Positions 19,731-31,915 of a stretch of DNA of 64,000 nt are shown piece after piece. A program made the translations under genes and the position numbers. Within the stretch, counting starts at the first letter, position 1, and every line of letters starts with the position of its first letter. The notes under the pieces were generated by a model that did no database searches, was not told the origin of the DNA, and saw only the letters and a program-made list of their open reading frames with translations. The DNA comes from Aldrovandia affinis (Eukaryota; Chordata; Actinopteri; Notacanthiformes; Halosauridae): the NCBI GenBank assembly GCA_029706075.1, contig JAINUG010000482.1, positions 62,001 to 126,000 on the forward strand, in the 5' to 3' direction.

Positions 19731-20968
19731 ATAATTGGAGACCCATGGGAGGAATGTGAGTGAATATATTTACCAGGATCTGCATGCAGATGTGGATTGA
19801 ATGATTAAAACTGTGAATGTGAATGGTGGCAGAAGGGGGTGCAGAAGGGGAGAGACTAATTTTGTTTTATTCGTGTATTGCTGGTGGGAAGTGGGAGATG
19901 GCTCCCAATAGAAATAAATAGGAACTTTCTGCCAAGTGAACACGGAGGTGTCGAAGTGTGGGCAGTGGTGAGTGAATGTGTTTTTTGGTTGTGATTATTC
20001 GGTTTGAGTTTCTTTGAGTGGAGAGTGCAACGAAAACAGCAACGGTGTACTTGAGTCTGACCGGGCAATATGAACGAGTGACAGTGCTGGACCGCAGAGG
20101 ATCAAGCGAGCGGGCTGTGGCAACAGAAGCGGGCGGAAATCCCAGGGTGGAGAATTGGCTGACAACGGAGCTACACTCCACCATGACAGGGAAGTGCCCA
20201 GCTGTGTTGTGTGTGTGCGTGAACATCGTAGCACAGCGAAATCGCTGCTCCTGAGAGCACTGTCCTTTCCCTCCAATATTTGCCACCTGAACTCTGTGCA
20301 CGCTGAACCTGGAGGGGGCATGGCCAGACGAGGAGAAAACTTGTAGTCTCCATTTTCTTTTTTTTTCTTTTGGGGTGGAGCTAGGGTTGGTGGAAGAGGC
20401 GCAGCCTGACGCGTCCCACGTGTGCTTTCTTTTACTTTTCATTATTTTTGTGTTTCTTTTGTGTTGGGTGTTGTGTGACTGGGGGTGTGAGTGAGGGCCC
20501 CAATTGTTGGTTCCTGGTGGAAGGTGGAGTAAGGGGCGACAGTAGCTATGGTAATGGTTGGGTGGGGTGGTTGCCAATGGGTAGTGGGGGGGGATTGCTG
20601 TGTAGATATCCCTCCCTCAAAGTGTGTGTGGAACAGGGGAGTGTGCTGTGTGGAGTGCAGTGTGCTTATTGGTTTAAGCGGGTTGCCGCCTTATGGTGAG
20701 AGTGGGGTGGAGCTTACCTGCCCTGCCTTTACGGTCCACGGGCCTCGTCGCTGCAGTAGGGGAAGGGGGAGCCAAGTACATTGGGGTCAGAGTAGGAAGA
20801 CTGTCTGTCCTAACTTTTATGAATTTTACTCAATAAATACTGTATCTTTACTTACCTGTCTGTGTGCTGTTTGGGTTGTTCTGGGGGTGGAATCCTGAAA
20901 GCAAAAGGATAGGGAATCTTAGTGGAGGGTGGCTGCGGTTTGTCCCGCACCTGACACCGACACAATTA
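19731..20968. mobile_element. 1.24-kb unidentified insertion, LTR-like
   Basis: Flanked by CATTGG (19725-19730 and 20969-20974). Removing it and one duplicate rejoins the hAT reading frame (VKPNIIG with NNLKSD). The insert is G/T-rich on the plus strand and carries AATAAA at about 20833. Ends have a short inverted TAATTG. Size, duplication length and polyadenylation signal suit a solo LTR, but there is no clean TG...CA. A 236-codon minus-strand frame (19867-20577) has no recognised domain. Confidence 0.55.
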
Positions 20969-20974
20969 CATTGG

Positions 20975-21430
20975 TAACAACTTGAAAAGTGACATTTTCA
21001 GTAAAGTTCACAACAGTGAGGAAATAAGCATTGCATTGGATGAATTGAAAGACATCAGTAATGTTGCTCAGTTATGTTTCTGGGTCTGCTGTGTGGATGC
21101 TGAGCTGAACATGGTGTTTTTGGAGTTGGTGGGCATACACGGGCAGTGGAGAAACTTGTCTCTTTTACCACTGATGGCTGCCCCTCGATGACCGGCGTAC
21201 ACTGGGGGTTTACTGCACTGTTGAAGGCTTGTGTGCCAAAGCTGTTCAGTGTGCACTGCATTATTCATCAATATGTTTTGTGCGGTAAACTTGACAAGGG
21301 AGATCAGCTGAGAACTCTGTTGGACAAAGTGTTGCAGATTGTGAATTATATTCGCGCATGGTGTCTGCATCACCATCTATTTTTGGAACTTTTGGAAGAT
21401 GTTGAATCTGAATAAGGATTTCACACACTT
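20975..21430 (+). pseudogene. hAT transposase, GTF2IRD2-like, catalytic part
   Basis: Continues 19730. 20982-21191 encodes SIALDELKDISNVAQLCFWV, where the usual DES of the hAT catalytic block reads DEL. A short deletion/frameshift follows, then 21146-21415 has SFTTDGCPSMTG and VHCIIHQ, the conserved hAT catalytic-core motifs, and ends at TAA after ESE. The C-terminal dimerisation domain is missing. Fits domesticated-looking but decayed hAT families in fish. Confidence 0.75.
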
Positions 21431-21971
21431 TCCCAAACTGAGCGAGACGTTACAGAAGTGTAGAGAGAAGAAGAGATCACGGGCTCATCGAATACGATGG
21501 AACGGCTCACGCTGACATGCTAGGTGCATTACTGAAATGCGACTGTACCTTGCTTATAAAAAATCTCAGGAGGTTGGTGGAGACCAGCATGTGCCAGAAG
21601 TTGCAGTAAGTAAGTGAACGTTCATTAACGTGCACATTTAATTCTAAACTGGAATAAGGTCATATACCTTAGCATCATACGACAAGTCAGAAAGCCTATT
21701 TCTGAACCATGTCTAACTTATTATTAAAAACATTTACACTTTTGACAATTTCTCACAGAACTTGGACCACTCACTTGAATCTAAAATGAATGGTAATTTT
21801 GGGACTGGCATTGGCACTTTATTTGAGGGACAAAGACAACAGGTCTAGTACAACTAAATTAGAGTGCTGAAGACACTTCCATCATCTTTGTATTCACGTT
21901 CATAATGTGGTTCAGGTCAGGTGTGCAATGTGCAATGTTTCATGTGCAAAATGAGAGAAAGGCCTTATTGT
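21431..21971. other. No gene recognised
   Basis: Probably decayed hAT 3' sequence at first (21431-21610), then AT-rich DNA without features. Confidence 0.4.
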
Positions 21972-22760
21972 TGTGTCGGAACAGTGAAGTTAGAATAAAA
22001 ATGGTCTATTCTCTGAATCCAGTAGCCTTAACAGTGAAATGCTCTTGTTTAAAGTTCAGCACTCTGAATATTGAACACAATTGGTATTACGCATTAAAAC
22101 CCCTCACTTATCCTATATGTAAAATATATTCATTTGATTTAATATAATAGTTACTACACAGGATACCAATTATCAGTTAAATCTCAGAATTCATTGACAG
22201 GTAGAGCAAACTGGTGGATCAACCTTCATCAAAATATACAACTCACAATTCAATTAAAATTAAAGGCTGGTTTATTCAGTTACAAGAGTTAGACAAAATA
22301 TTCAACGTGCAATCTACAGACGTAGGTTCAACTACCTTAACAAATACTAAATCGGAACCTCCAATATGTAGGGTTTAGTTCTGTCTCCTCACATATGGAA
22401 CATTAATCTCTACCATTTCACAAGCTTGCTCATATCACATCAAGGTCCGCTCTTATCTCACTCACTCACTCCCTTCTTAGCCCATAATTTACAATTTAGG
22501 GGTTCCAGCGCAAGCCAGATTCAGACCTTCTTTTCATATTTTTGTTTTGGATCACTTACAACCACAAGATATATTTTCAAGGTTGCGATTGATATGCTCC
22601 TCTCATGCTGAGAATTGTGGCGATATCAAACATCACTAGGGCCTGGTGAAGCCAGCTTTATTTATACCAATATGTTGGTTGAGCTGATATTTGGGGAGGC
22701 ATAATATGCTCAAGAGCATTGCTACCAAGTGAAGAGGCCAATCATACCATGTGTGCATAG
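21972..22760 (-). repeat. Solo LTR, copy 1
   Basis: Shares long blocks with 39847-40880 in the same orientation. TGTCGGAACA at one edge and the reverse-strand AATAAA (22270 area, read as TTTATT on plus) suggest an LTR lying on the minus strand. It lacks about 300 bp present in copy 2 (40280-40590). No gag or pol is attached. Confidence 0.55.
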
Positions 22761-23009
22761 TATCTCGGTTAGAATTGTCTCGTCGCGTGCTTGTAAGTAA
22801 AAGTTATCCGGCATTAGATTTGGTGCTTAGCTTCTGCGTACGTTACCTGTTCATTGGTTGCAAGTAGCACTTAATGCTACTTTGTTATCTTAATCTAGCA
22901 GGCTATTGTGTTGCTGATGTCCAGCGGTTATTAGATTCTATCGCTGCTTAGTAGTTTTATTTCAAAGCTGATTGCTACTTAGCTGTTTTCAATCGGTTTT
23001 TATTATATC

Positions 23010-23332
23010 AGCCCGTGTTTGAAGTTGAGCGTTCCTCGAGTAGCGCACATTGGCAAAACAATTAGTCACTATAGTTTAGTGTGTGCTTTCACAACTTTTG
23101 TGATGGCAGAAAAATGTACTCTTTATAACTTGTGTGTTTGTAGATCTATTTACAAGCTGCATATGATACTGACCAAACTATTGATGTCATATAAATGTAG
23201 CTGTGATTGTCCTTCAAATAAAAATATCAAACACTTCGGAGTAAGTGTGTGTTAAGTTGATGAAATTGAGATAAATATCAGACCACGCCAAAATCACAAA
23301 CCTTCTCTAAGCTTAGCACGGACCTCAGAGGG
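23010..23332 (-). mobile_element. piggyBac-like element, end fragment
   Basis: Reverse complement of the first about 310 bp of the piggyBac copies at 50998 and 59226. Its terminal GACCTCAGAGGG is followed by TTAA (the piggyBac target). The other end is missing. 22761-23009 next to it shows nothing recognisable. Confidence 0.8.
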
Positions 23333-23514
23333 TTAACATAGCGATTTTTCTTTGACTTTGGTGTATTGAGCCTATATTGTATGAACAATCCAATTGTGAC
23401 CCTTTGTTTGATTCTGTGTAAGGATAAGAGTGTCAAGTGACTTTTACCCACTCCCCGCAAAAGGGAGGAGATGACTTCCATAAGATGCTCAAGTCTACTG
23501 CTAGATCTCCCTCC

Positions 23515-23650
23515 AGGTGGGAGTCATCAAGTTGGAGATCGCTGCAGCCTTGAGATAGCAACTTGATATCTGGCAAGACGGGGTCTGACAACAGACATTA
23601 GGGATGGCATGGCATGTGAAACTGTAACTACAGAGTCACAAAGGGGGGAA
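23515..23650 (+). other. ERV 3' internal end and polypurine tract
   Basis: Matches 15536-15655. Ends in AAAGGGGGGAA directly before the LTR start. Upstream sequence (23333-23514) is not recognised. Confidence 0.65.
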
Positions 23651-24650
23651 TGTGGGAAGAAAAAATGAAGGAAAGCTTTGCATTTAGGACCCCATTCGCT
23701 GTCCCTATGTTGTCTAATAGATCACTCAAAATACAATAAGTGTAGGATGCTGAGCCATACAATGAACACAATGGAGGCAAACATAAAACTCAGATCGAGA
23801 GTCAATGGGCAGTGAATTTTCTCTGTCCGAGGAGGTCGTGGTCGTGAGTAGAGGAGGGGGTTGGGCTTCACATCCTGACAGCTAATGACCAGATGCCATC
23901 CACATCCTGAAAGCCATGACCAGATGCCACACTCGTGGATGTAACTCAATAAGGGTACTTCCCCACCTGACAAGACCACAATGGGAAGAATATAGGTGGC
24001 TGGGTCCACCAGTCACTAAGATTTTTGAGACCAGTTTGGGCAAGGCTCCGCAGCACAAAGGGTGAGAGGACGTGGATTAACAATTAAACAAGTGAATCCC
24101 GTCACGCTTTAGTCTTTTACCTTTGTATCAGGGATTCTGCTGATTTTACCACCAGCATTCCTGGGTCGCGCGGTGGGTATACTGTATTATAAACCACTGA
24201 AATTAGAGTATCTGCAAGTGGCCACTTATCAAATGAAATTATTAATAAGCTACAAAATACAGGTAAATATATAGTACACAGTTGGGTCAGCTGAAGTGTC
24301 TGTTTATGTCTGTTTATTTATTTTCATTAATCTTTTAATTAAATGATGAAAATATGAACAAAGGAAAGTAAAAAGTGGTCACGGTAAGATGGAATGCCAT
24401 GAGGTCATGGGGAGGGGTTGAGCCAGGTGGGCGTGTTGGTTAAGCTCCAAGGCAGGAAGAGCCGACATGATAAAAAGTTGATGCACGGGACCAGGGATAG
24501 CTTTTTTTGAGCAAACCAGCTAGGTTTTTGTATCTAATCTTGTGTTCTTGTACCTCAGACTGAAGATTGTGCTGTTTTTTGAAGAAGTATTAAGTGTGGT
24601 TTGGGATCACTCAGTCAGACTGGCCCTATCTGAGATCTGATTCTACCACA
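23651..24650 (+). repeat. Full 1-kb LTR, TGTGGGA family
   Basis: Starts TGTGGGAAG after a polypurine tract and ends TCTACCACA at 24650: TG...CA with inverted ends. Its last part (24400-24650) matches the reverse complement of 26891-27240. The polypurine tract marks it as a 3' LTR of an otherwise lost provirus. An L1 3' end follows at once. Confidence 0.75.
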
Positions 24651-25245
24651 CCTTCTTACACATGTTCTGGGACTGTGAAGTGACAAGTAATTTCTGGAAT
24701 TATGTATTGTCTGCATTATCCAACCTGGTCGGAATTTCTATTGACTTAGACCCATTCCTGTGTTTGGTGTATGATGACAGTTCGTATCATTTCACACTTA
24801 CTCAAAAATGGATAATCTTTGCAGGCTTAACCGCTGGGAAAAAGTGCATTTTTCACCTGTGGTTTAACCCAGGTATATCAATGCCAAGACAATGGCTTTT
24901 TTTAAAATGATAGAGTCTCCCTGGAATGGACCACAACAATACTTAATAAAGATAAAGCAGCTACAGTGCAAGTGTGGGATGACATTGCACTTGTCCTTAT
25001 TGAAATTATTTGATATTAACCGCACAGACCTGATGTTTTTTGTAACTCGCCTGTCTCATGGTTATCTTTATTTGTTTAATGTGACCTCTTCGTGTCTACA
25101 GCTGCTTGTCTTTTATTACATTTTTCAATTTTATTCTGTTATCTGTTTATTTGTGTTTTCATTATTGTTCTGTGTTATTGTAACTCAAATGTCTCAAATG
25201 TTTTCATCCATGCATAATAAAAAAAAGTTGATCATAAAAAATTAT
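24651..25245 (+). mobile_element. L1/Tx1-type LINE, 3' end
   Basis: 24662-24910 encodes the C-terminal Cys/Trp pattern of L1 ORF2 (FWDCEVTSNFW, then LTAGKKCIFHLW). A frameshift near 24895 moves the rest to 24892-25251. It ends in an A-rich tail (25219-25240). Only the last roughly 600 bp are present, as expected for a strongly 5'-truncated copy. It begins exactly at the LTR edge. Confidence 0.75.
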
Positions 25246-25255
25246 CATTAAAATA

Positions 25256-25640
25256 GAAAAGTGCTAAATGAAAAAAATAGAAGCTGAAAGGTGCTTTAAA
25301 TAATACGATAAAAAATAAAACAACAATAAAGGTTATAAATAAAATGCTGTAAAGTGCGTTAAATGGAAAAATTAAGAGCTGAAAAGTGCTTTAAATAATA
25401 AGATTAAAGCAGAAACAGCGAAAGGCTACAAATAAAAATGCTGAAAAGTACGATAAATAGAAAATTTCAAAGGTGAGGTAGAATACAATTACAACAGTAA
25501 CAATGGAGAAATTACAAATAACAAAGGGAAACTTCAAGCAAAAAGGTTAAAGGTGCGCTAATAAAAATATTAAGAAAGTAAAGTAGGATAAAAATTGAAA
25601 CAGAAGCAAAGGGAAGTTTACCAACGAAAAGCTGGAAAAC
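25256..25640 (+). repeat. A-rich minisatellite, about 94-bp unit
   Basis: Imperfect tandem units begin near 25256, 25349, 25443 and 25546; each starts with a GAAAAGTGC-like block followed by TAAATG-like and AAGAGCTGAAA-like blocks. The last unit is more diverged. Confidence 0.6.
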
Positions 25641-26692
25641 CCTAAAAAAAATTTGCGCTGAAAATATCACAGGATTTTAAAGAACTTTACGCGAGCAGAC
25701 AACTCTCCAAAAGTACTAAAAACTGTATGTCTAGAGAATCCACCTGGATCTGCCTCAACTTTACCCACTGAGTTGTCCAAGTTTAATTTGATCAGTTGTG
25801 TATCTTGATAACATTCATCTCCCTCTGAATCTATGAACAAAGCGGCGTTCCGATTTCTTACGTTTTTATATCTCCCGTTAACTTTCCAAACAAATAGAGA
25901 GAAAAGCCATAGCCGCTTATTGGACCAATAAATTCCCACAAACTGGACCACACAAAATACACAACTCATGTCAACGCAAATAAATCATATACCTCTTTAC
26001 TCACTTCACTGTGTCTCATTCATTAACACACTCCTATGCAAATTTTCGCTATGTATGACTTTATTTAACTGCTCTTTATTTAACGTAACTATACCTTGCA
26101 GAATCAGTTCTTTGCATTCTGAATATCCACTTTTCCATTAAACCACCATCGGAATTTAAGTCAGAACTACCATCAATGTTAAAACATTTTTTTTCAATAT
26201 TCACTCCATCAGCTTATCCCGCAACTCATGAATCAACACAATCTATTCAGTGTCCCGCATCCTCACGCCCTCCATATTCCTGAACTCAACACACTTTTCC
26301 TCCATTTCTGATTTAGTGACCAGTAACACAAAGTTATGATTAATTTCGCAGCTTGCACATAATTTACTATAAATACTTGTCGATAACTATGTCCCCTTGT
26401 TTTACTTTCTAGGGCAAGTAAAATATGTTGCACTCTGGCAAACGCACGCTGCAATAGCATTTAGTAGCGCGGACCGCAATTAGCATTTAGCAGTCTCCCT
26501 TTGTTTGCATACTGGCAAACGCTTGGTCGTAGCCTCCCTAGACTTGGCCGTATATTGTCGACAACGTCACTGGTCAGTGTCACATGTTCCTCTATAGATG
26601 CCCTTCGTGACAGGCTCTCTCACACTCGCATACACCTCAATTCATTCATACACACAAAACATAGAATTACATCAGACTCTTTACTTACTTTA
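25641..26692. other. No gene recognised
   Basis: About 1 kb of AT-rich sequence. A 100-codon minus-strand frame (25667-25969) has no domain I recognise and no supporting context. Confidence 0.5.
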
Positions 26693-26890
26693 ATTTAGAT
26701 TCTTTGGAGGAGAGGCACTACAGCGCCGTAGCCCAAACGGACCTACCACCCCCGAATACAACCAACTTGCAGATTTTGTATAAATAGGCTCCGCTCACCT
26801 TTTCCCTATGGCCAGGGTTGTATCGACAGCAGCAGTCCCGCTCAGGTCTCCGGCTCCCCCGTTGCTTCTCCTGGTTGGCTCGACAATTAA
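26693..26890 (-). other. Possible ERV leader
   Basis: GC-richer stretch directly downstream (minus strand) of the LTR at 26891-27844, where primer-binding site and leader should lie. A reverse-strand sequence TGTCGAGCCAACCAGG lies near the LTR edge, but no standard primer-binding site is clear. Confidence 0.25.
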
Positions 26891-27844
26891 TGGTGGGAGA
26901 ATCAGATCTCAGACAGGGCCAGTTTCACTGAGCTATCCCAAACCAAAATGACTGCTTCTTCCAAAAACAGCACAATCTTCAGAGTCTGATGTAAGAAAGG
27001 TTTATTGTATGTATTGTGAAATCACCTACAAGAAACTTGGCTGGTTTGAGCAAAGAGCCTTTCTTCCAAATTTTGTGCATCCACTTTTAACCATGTCATA
27101 CCCCTCCTGCCCCAGAGCTCAACGTCATCGTTACACCCCCTGACTCAGCTCTCCTCCCCATGATCCCATGGCATTCCATTGTCCCTCTTGATCACTTTAC
27201 CCTTATGTGTTTACAATTTCATCATTTAATTCTTAATTTTTCATTCTTTAATGAAAGGCAGGATTCATTTGTTTAACTGTAATCCATGTTCTCTTCTCCT
27301 CTTGCTGTCGGAGACTCCCAAACTGGGCTTGTAAATTTCATTGACAGGTGAAATCTGTGAAGTCTTACGTGGTTTGGTCTGGTGGGGGAGGGCCCTGCTA
27401 AGTTAGACCGCGAGTGCAGTGCCTGGTCTGGCTTCAGGTCGTGAAGTCCGAATTCCTTCCCTACACATGACTATTACTTTGTTGGACAGAGATAGTTTAT
27501 TGCTGTGCTAATGGACACTTGGATAACCAATTCAGATTTATGTTTGGTCCCATCCTTGTGTCCATTGTATTGAGGTATGTATTCTGCACAGCCTGCTCTA
27601 TTTCAAGTCCTAAGTGTGTCACTCTAAGCATAGCATGTAGGCAATATTTCTGTTTTGCTTGACACTCTGATAATATACTGGCAATGGTTGTATTTATGTA
27701 TAACGCGACTGTTGCTGGTTCGGTTAGCAAACCATACAGGAATATGGCCGTGTGCAGACATTAGTTATCCAAGTGATCTATTGGACAGCATAGGGACAGA
27801 GCATGGAGTTCCTAAATGCAAAACTTCTTATTTTTTCTCCCACA
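26891..27844 (-). repeat. 1-kb LTR, TGTGGGA family, inverted copy
   Basis: On the minus strand it starts TGTGGGAG (27844) and ends CTCCCACCA (26891). Aligns with 15656-16341 and 23651-24650. No polypurine tract lies outside its start, so it is a 5' or solo LTR. It faces the copy at 23651 across 2.2 kb. Confidence 0.75.
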
Positions 27845-28840
27845 AGCTCTAAATGTTTTTGGATTTACATAGAAGGCCAATTGGTGTTGGTTTCTAAGTA
27901 CATTAAGTTGATTTGTGCTATTGTAGTGCTCAGATGACATGCTGTTCTCCTTATAGGGCCTGTCATCCTCTGGCAGTTTAATGCCAGCGTCCAGATCTGG
28001 TTTTAGACTTGCAGGGGCCCATATTAGCAGTCGTCCTTTCGTCTCAGACGACTAAAAATTAAGAAGGACAACCTTCAATTTCCAAGTGATCGTCCTGCTG
28101 ATGATTTTTTTAAATTTTTTATTAGCTAAGTGGAACTATTTCTGTTTTACACTCACATCATAACAAAGTTCCAAACGGGAAAAGTGGCATAGCACGTAGG
28201 CTCCTTTAGTTTAAGTTAATAAGTAATTGTTTCAAGGTCATTGATAACAATTAGGGGCCGGTAATGTAGGAGCCTAAATGCAGTTTAGATAGAAAATATA
28301 AATATTTGGCTAATGAGCATTCAATAATTTAAGTTCATATGTTAAAATAACAGTCATTTATGGTTCTCTGATTTACAGTAGAAGGATTTGGAAGGAATAT
28401 ATATAGTATTACATGTTGATATATTTATAGTTCCTATTTACAGTAATGCAATATGCATAAAAATCTCATGTTATACAGTATTTGTAATAGCCAGTAGGTG
28501 ACCTACACCTTTTGATTTCCCTTTGATATTCTGGCGGGAGAACGTTTTGGGAGTTAATTCGTTTGGGCAGTCAGGCATGCAGAGAGAGTGGAGCCACACA
28601 GTTTTTAGACCTCTCTCTCGCTTTTTTCTCTCTTATCAATGATTTTCATGTGGATTTGGTTTGGTAATATGACAGCTATGAAGATATTGTATCATTCATT
28701 TTTTATTGAGTAAATAGTTCAAGTTTATCGAGTGGTCTTGTGGATTTTTTTGAGTTGGACTCAACGAAGGGGAATAGGAGAGGAGTGTCAAGCTAAGGCT
28801 TCATTCATTGGAAACCTACAAGCACTTTTCCAGAGACCGT
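27845..28840. other. No gene recognised
   Basis: AT-rich unique-looking sequence without ORFs above 60 codons. Confidence 0.5.
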
Positions 28841-29110
28841 TCGCTCTTTACATGCTTTACACTGCATAATTAAGGCAAGGCAGGGATCACTGCACTGGCA
28901 CTTTGTATTGTTATATTATTACATTATGGACAGGGGCGAGTGTATGTGTATATAGTGATATAGCTATATATGTGATATAGTTACTGTTATTGTATTGTTG
29001 CTATTGTAATGCTGCTGTCCATGTATTGTTGTCTATATGAGCTTCACCAAAGTAAATTCCTAACAATTTCATGGTTGGTATGGCAATAAAGATACTTGAC
29101 TTTGTTGTTC
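28841..29110 (+). mobile_element. LINE 3' end, clade unknown
   Basis: The sequence ending AAATTCCTAACA...GGCAATAAAGATACTTGAC has the form of a 3' end of a teleost LINE, comparable with 15460-15535. No coding part remains. Confidence 0.4.
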
Positions 29111-30240
29111 CCTTCTGCATGCAAGATGATTGGCTACCGTGTGTTTTTCTCTCTGTGCCTTCTCAGGCCAGAGTTTTATATAGTGAGTGCTTATTGCTGG
29201 ATAACTCCTTTTTTACATGGATGATGGCCTGCATCTGATGTCAATATGAACCTTAAATAAATGTTCTGCTTGCTTGAACATGGTCACCTGGGTATGGATG
29301 TACAAGGACAAAAAAAGAGCCCAAACTGTCTTTGAGCCAGCCGCTAACTGCAGTGGTAAAATTGAGTTGTGTGGCCGGTGATCAATCAAGTGTCCCCAAC
29401 AACACACATTTTTTGAGGCCGCATCTGTATCACCAACCTGTAATAAGTGTAAGAATTGTTCTGAAAGATGGACAAAGGAAAGATAAAACAATACTATATT
29501 TAAAAAACGACCAGGCGAAAAAGCATTTGTCTTGCTAAACTGTCCATGGCCTAAAATAATTAAATGTTTATTTTTGCTTCCTCTCTCAATTTTATTACAT
29601 TATTGTGATTGCAATATTATTTAAATACTATGTATTTCTATAATTTTCACCTTGCTAAGAGGTTTGAAAATGGTCAGTAATGAGCATGTGAAGAGCATAA
29701 TGGTTAGAGATGATAGAGATGTTATTGATTTGTACTGAAGTAATTTCCTTCCTTTGATATGCAAATGATCCAGTGTGAATTTACAGCAATTCTATCAGAG
29801 TTATTTCACACTTCTTAGCCACTCCAAATCTCTTGAGTCCTCTGCCTCATTAGACCAATGTTCTCTATTATGAGCATAATTAAAATCTTTAGTAGCATAT
29901 CAAATTAAAAATATTTTTGCTAATCGTATGGAGATCTTCACCTCACAGTTATTTGCCACAACAGGAATACATCAAGACTAAGCATTTTGCACAATGTATG
30001 AGGATCTTGGGCTTAAAAGGACCACTTCTGGTATGTATAGGGAGTGCTTAAAAAGAAAAATCTGGCGAATATAAACCATCTGAAGTAAGCATGTGCAAAT
30101 CATCTATCATTTACTACTGCTCATTTTGAGAATGGATTTAATTAATTAAAATGTTAAATGAGTGGGCTCGCATACATTGTACACATTGTGTATATGTATA
30201 TATACAATATGTGTGTAGGTTTTTAAAAATGGCGGAGTAC
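29111..30240. other. No gene recognised
   Basis: 29213-29538 has short overlapping ORFs on both strands without domains. 29740-29930 is AT-rich with an octamer-like ATGCAAAT and several TAAT/ATTA cores; it could be regulatory, but nothing proves it. Confidence 0.4.
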
Positions 30241-30690
30241 AAACACAGCATTATCCTCTCCAGGCCACCTGGTAGGACCGGTCAGCCAGGTAGGACTTGA
30301 ACCCTGTCAGTGCAGATCCAGAGATTCCCATCTCCACGAGAGATGAGAGCAAGTTCTGGTGGTCCACGGTGTCGAAAGCAGCTGACAGATCGAAGAAGAG
30401 GAGGACGGAGCTAAGGGATTGTGACCATTTGTAGAGCCTCAGTGACCACAAGCAGAGCAGTCTCTGTAGAGTGGCCTGCCTTGAACCCAGATTGGTTAGG
30501 ATCAAGCAGGTCATTCTGTAGGAGATGAGCAGAGAGTTGGTTATAGACAGATACCAGTACCTCCAACTCTACCTATGGGTCATGGAGTGTGGGAGAAGGT
30601 GTAGGCAGTGGAGAGAGCAGCAGGGGTGGCCCTGTTCTGTGGAGTGATCCATGTCTCAGTGAGCACCAGGAACTTGTTGGAAATAATCCT
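30241..30690 (-). mobile_element. L2 LINE fragment with internal deletion
   Basis: 30251-30514 (-) encodes L2 RT (FDLSAAFDTVDHQNLLSSLV, SYLADRSYQVAWRG). 30570-30690 (-) matches the start of the L2 endonuclease (44550-44640). The sequence between these two parts is deleted. Confidence 0.8.
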
Positions 30691-31069
30691 GAGACAATTT
30701 CCTCCACGGCCAACCCTGGGTCTGAATGTAATGGGCCTGGGCCTAGCAGTAGGCCTGAAACTCATAAATCACCCCCTGGATTTGTCAGGACAATATATGA
30801 AACTATGGAAACAGCTGGGTGTGACGATCCAGCCTGTAGAAGGTGGACCGTACGTGCCCAGGCTTTGTGTGAGGAGTGTGACTATTATTAAGCCAAGCTG
30901 AGCACATGAAATAAACCAGATCCAGGGAAAGTACCCAGCAGTTCAGAACTGATGCAACTGTAAAACTGTGTAATGTATACTCTACTGATGTAGTTGATGT
31001 AGCCTCATGGAAAGTACCAAGAATATTCAGTAATAGCCATATTAGATGGAAGGATGTGTAAACCAATAG
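30691..31069. other. No gene recognised
   Basis: Short ORFs only. It may include decayed L2 5' sequence. Confidence 0.4.
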
Positions 31070-31484
31070 TTTCAAGTTTCAAGTTTCAAGTTTTTATTGA
31101 TTACGTACACATGCGTACATGGCAGTGAGATTTGTTGTTCCCATGGATCTCTCTTTACAACACAACACAACAGTACACAATAGAATACAGTAATAAATTG
31201 TAAAAAAAAAATTGTAAGATAGTAAAATAGTAAAATAATAAAATATAATATATACAATATACAAATAATATAATATAATATAATATATAATATAATAATA
31301 ATAATATAATATATAATATAATAAGTAAGATAGATGTACAATATTGCACATCACTGGATGGCAGTATAAAGTGATGAGTGCTAAAGTGATAAGTGACACA
31401 GTGATACAGTGGGGTGTGAGGAGGTAGGAGGGGAGGGGACAGTTCAGTTCAGTTGTTGGTGGGGCTGGGCAGTGGTTAGGGGTC

Positions 31485-31901
31485 TCAGCTCAGCATACGG
31501 ATAGCTTGGGAGTAGAAGCTGTCCTTGAGGCGGTTGGTCTTCGCTGCTATGCTGACATAGCCAGGCTTCCTCTTGGACAGCTTCTTGATAAACAGGCCAT
31601 GGCTAGGGTGACTGGGGTCGGCGATGATCTTGTTGGCCTTCGTCTTGCACCTCACCGTATACAGGTCTCTCAGGTTAGGCAGTGCACCGCCTGTGACCCG
31701 CTGGGCTGACCGCACCACCCTCTGCAGCCTCTGCCGGTCACGTTCGGTGCAGTTGCCGTACCAGGCGGTGATGCAGCCGGTCAGGACACTTTCCGTGGTG
31801 CACCTGTAGAAGTTCCTGAGGATTGGTGGGGGCAGGCCAAACTTCCTCAGCCGTCTGAGGTGGAAAAGACGCTGCTGGGATTTCTTCACCAGCCTGTCCA
31901 C
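31485..31901 (-). pseudogene. LINE RT C-terminal domain
   Basis: 138 codons continuing the RT after the frameshift: QQRLFHLRRLRKFGLPP, then CITAWYGNC and PSHPSHGLF, patterns typical of the thumb and C-terminal region of this fish LINE type. It ends at a natural stop just before the 3' UTR. Confidence 0.8.
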
Positions 31902-31915
31902 GTGCCGAGACCACT

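Noticed and set aside
19867..20577. 236-codon minus-strand ORF
   Set aside because: Plus strand is G/T-rich, which depletes stops on the minus strand. No domain, His/Ser/Thr/Pro-rich, and inside an insertion.
25256..25640. CRISPR-like array
   Set aside because: Units are 94 bp, imperfect and A-rich without unique spacers; teleost context.
31072..31399. Tyr/Ile-rich minus-strand ORFs
   Set aside because: AT-rich 3' UTR of a LINE, low-complexity translation.
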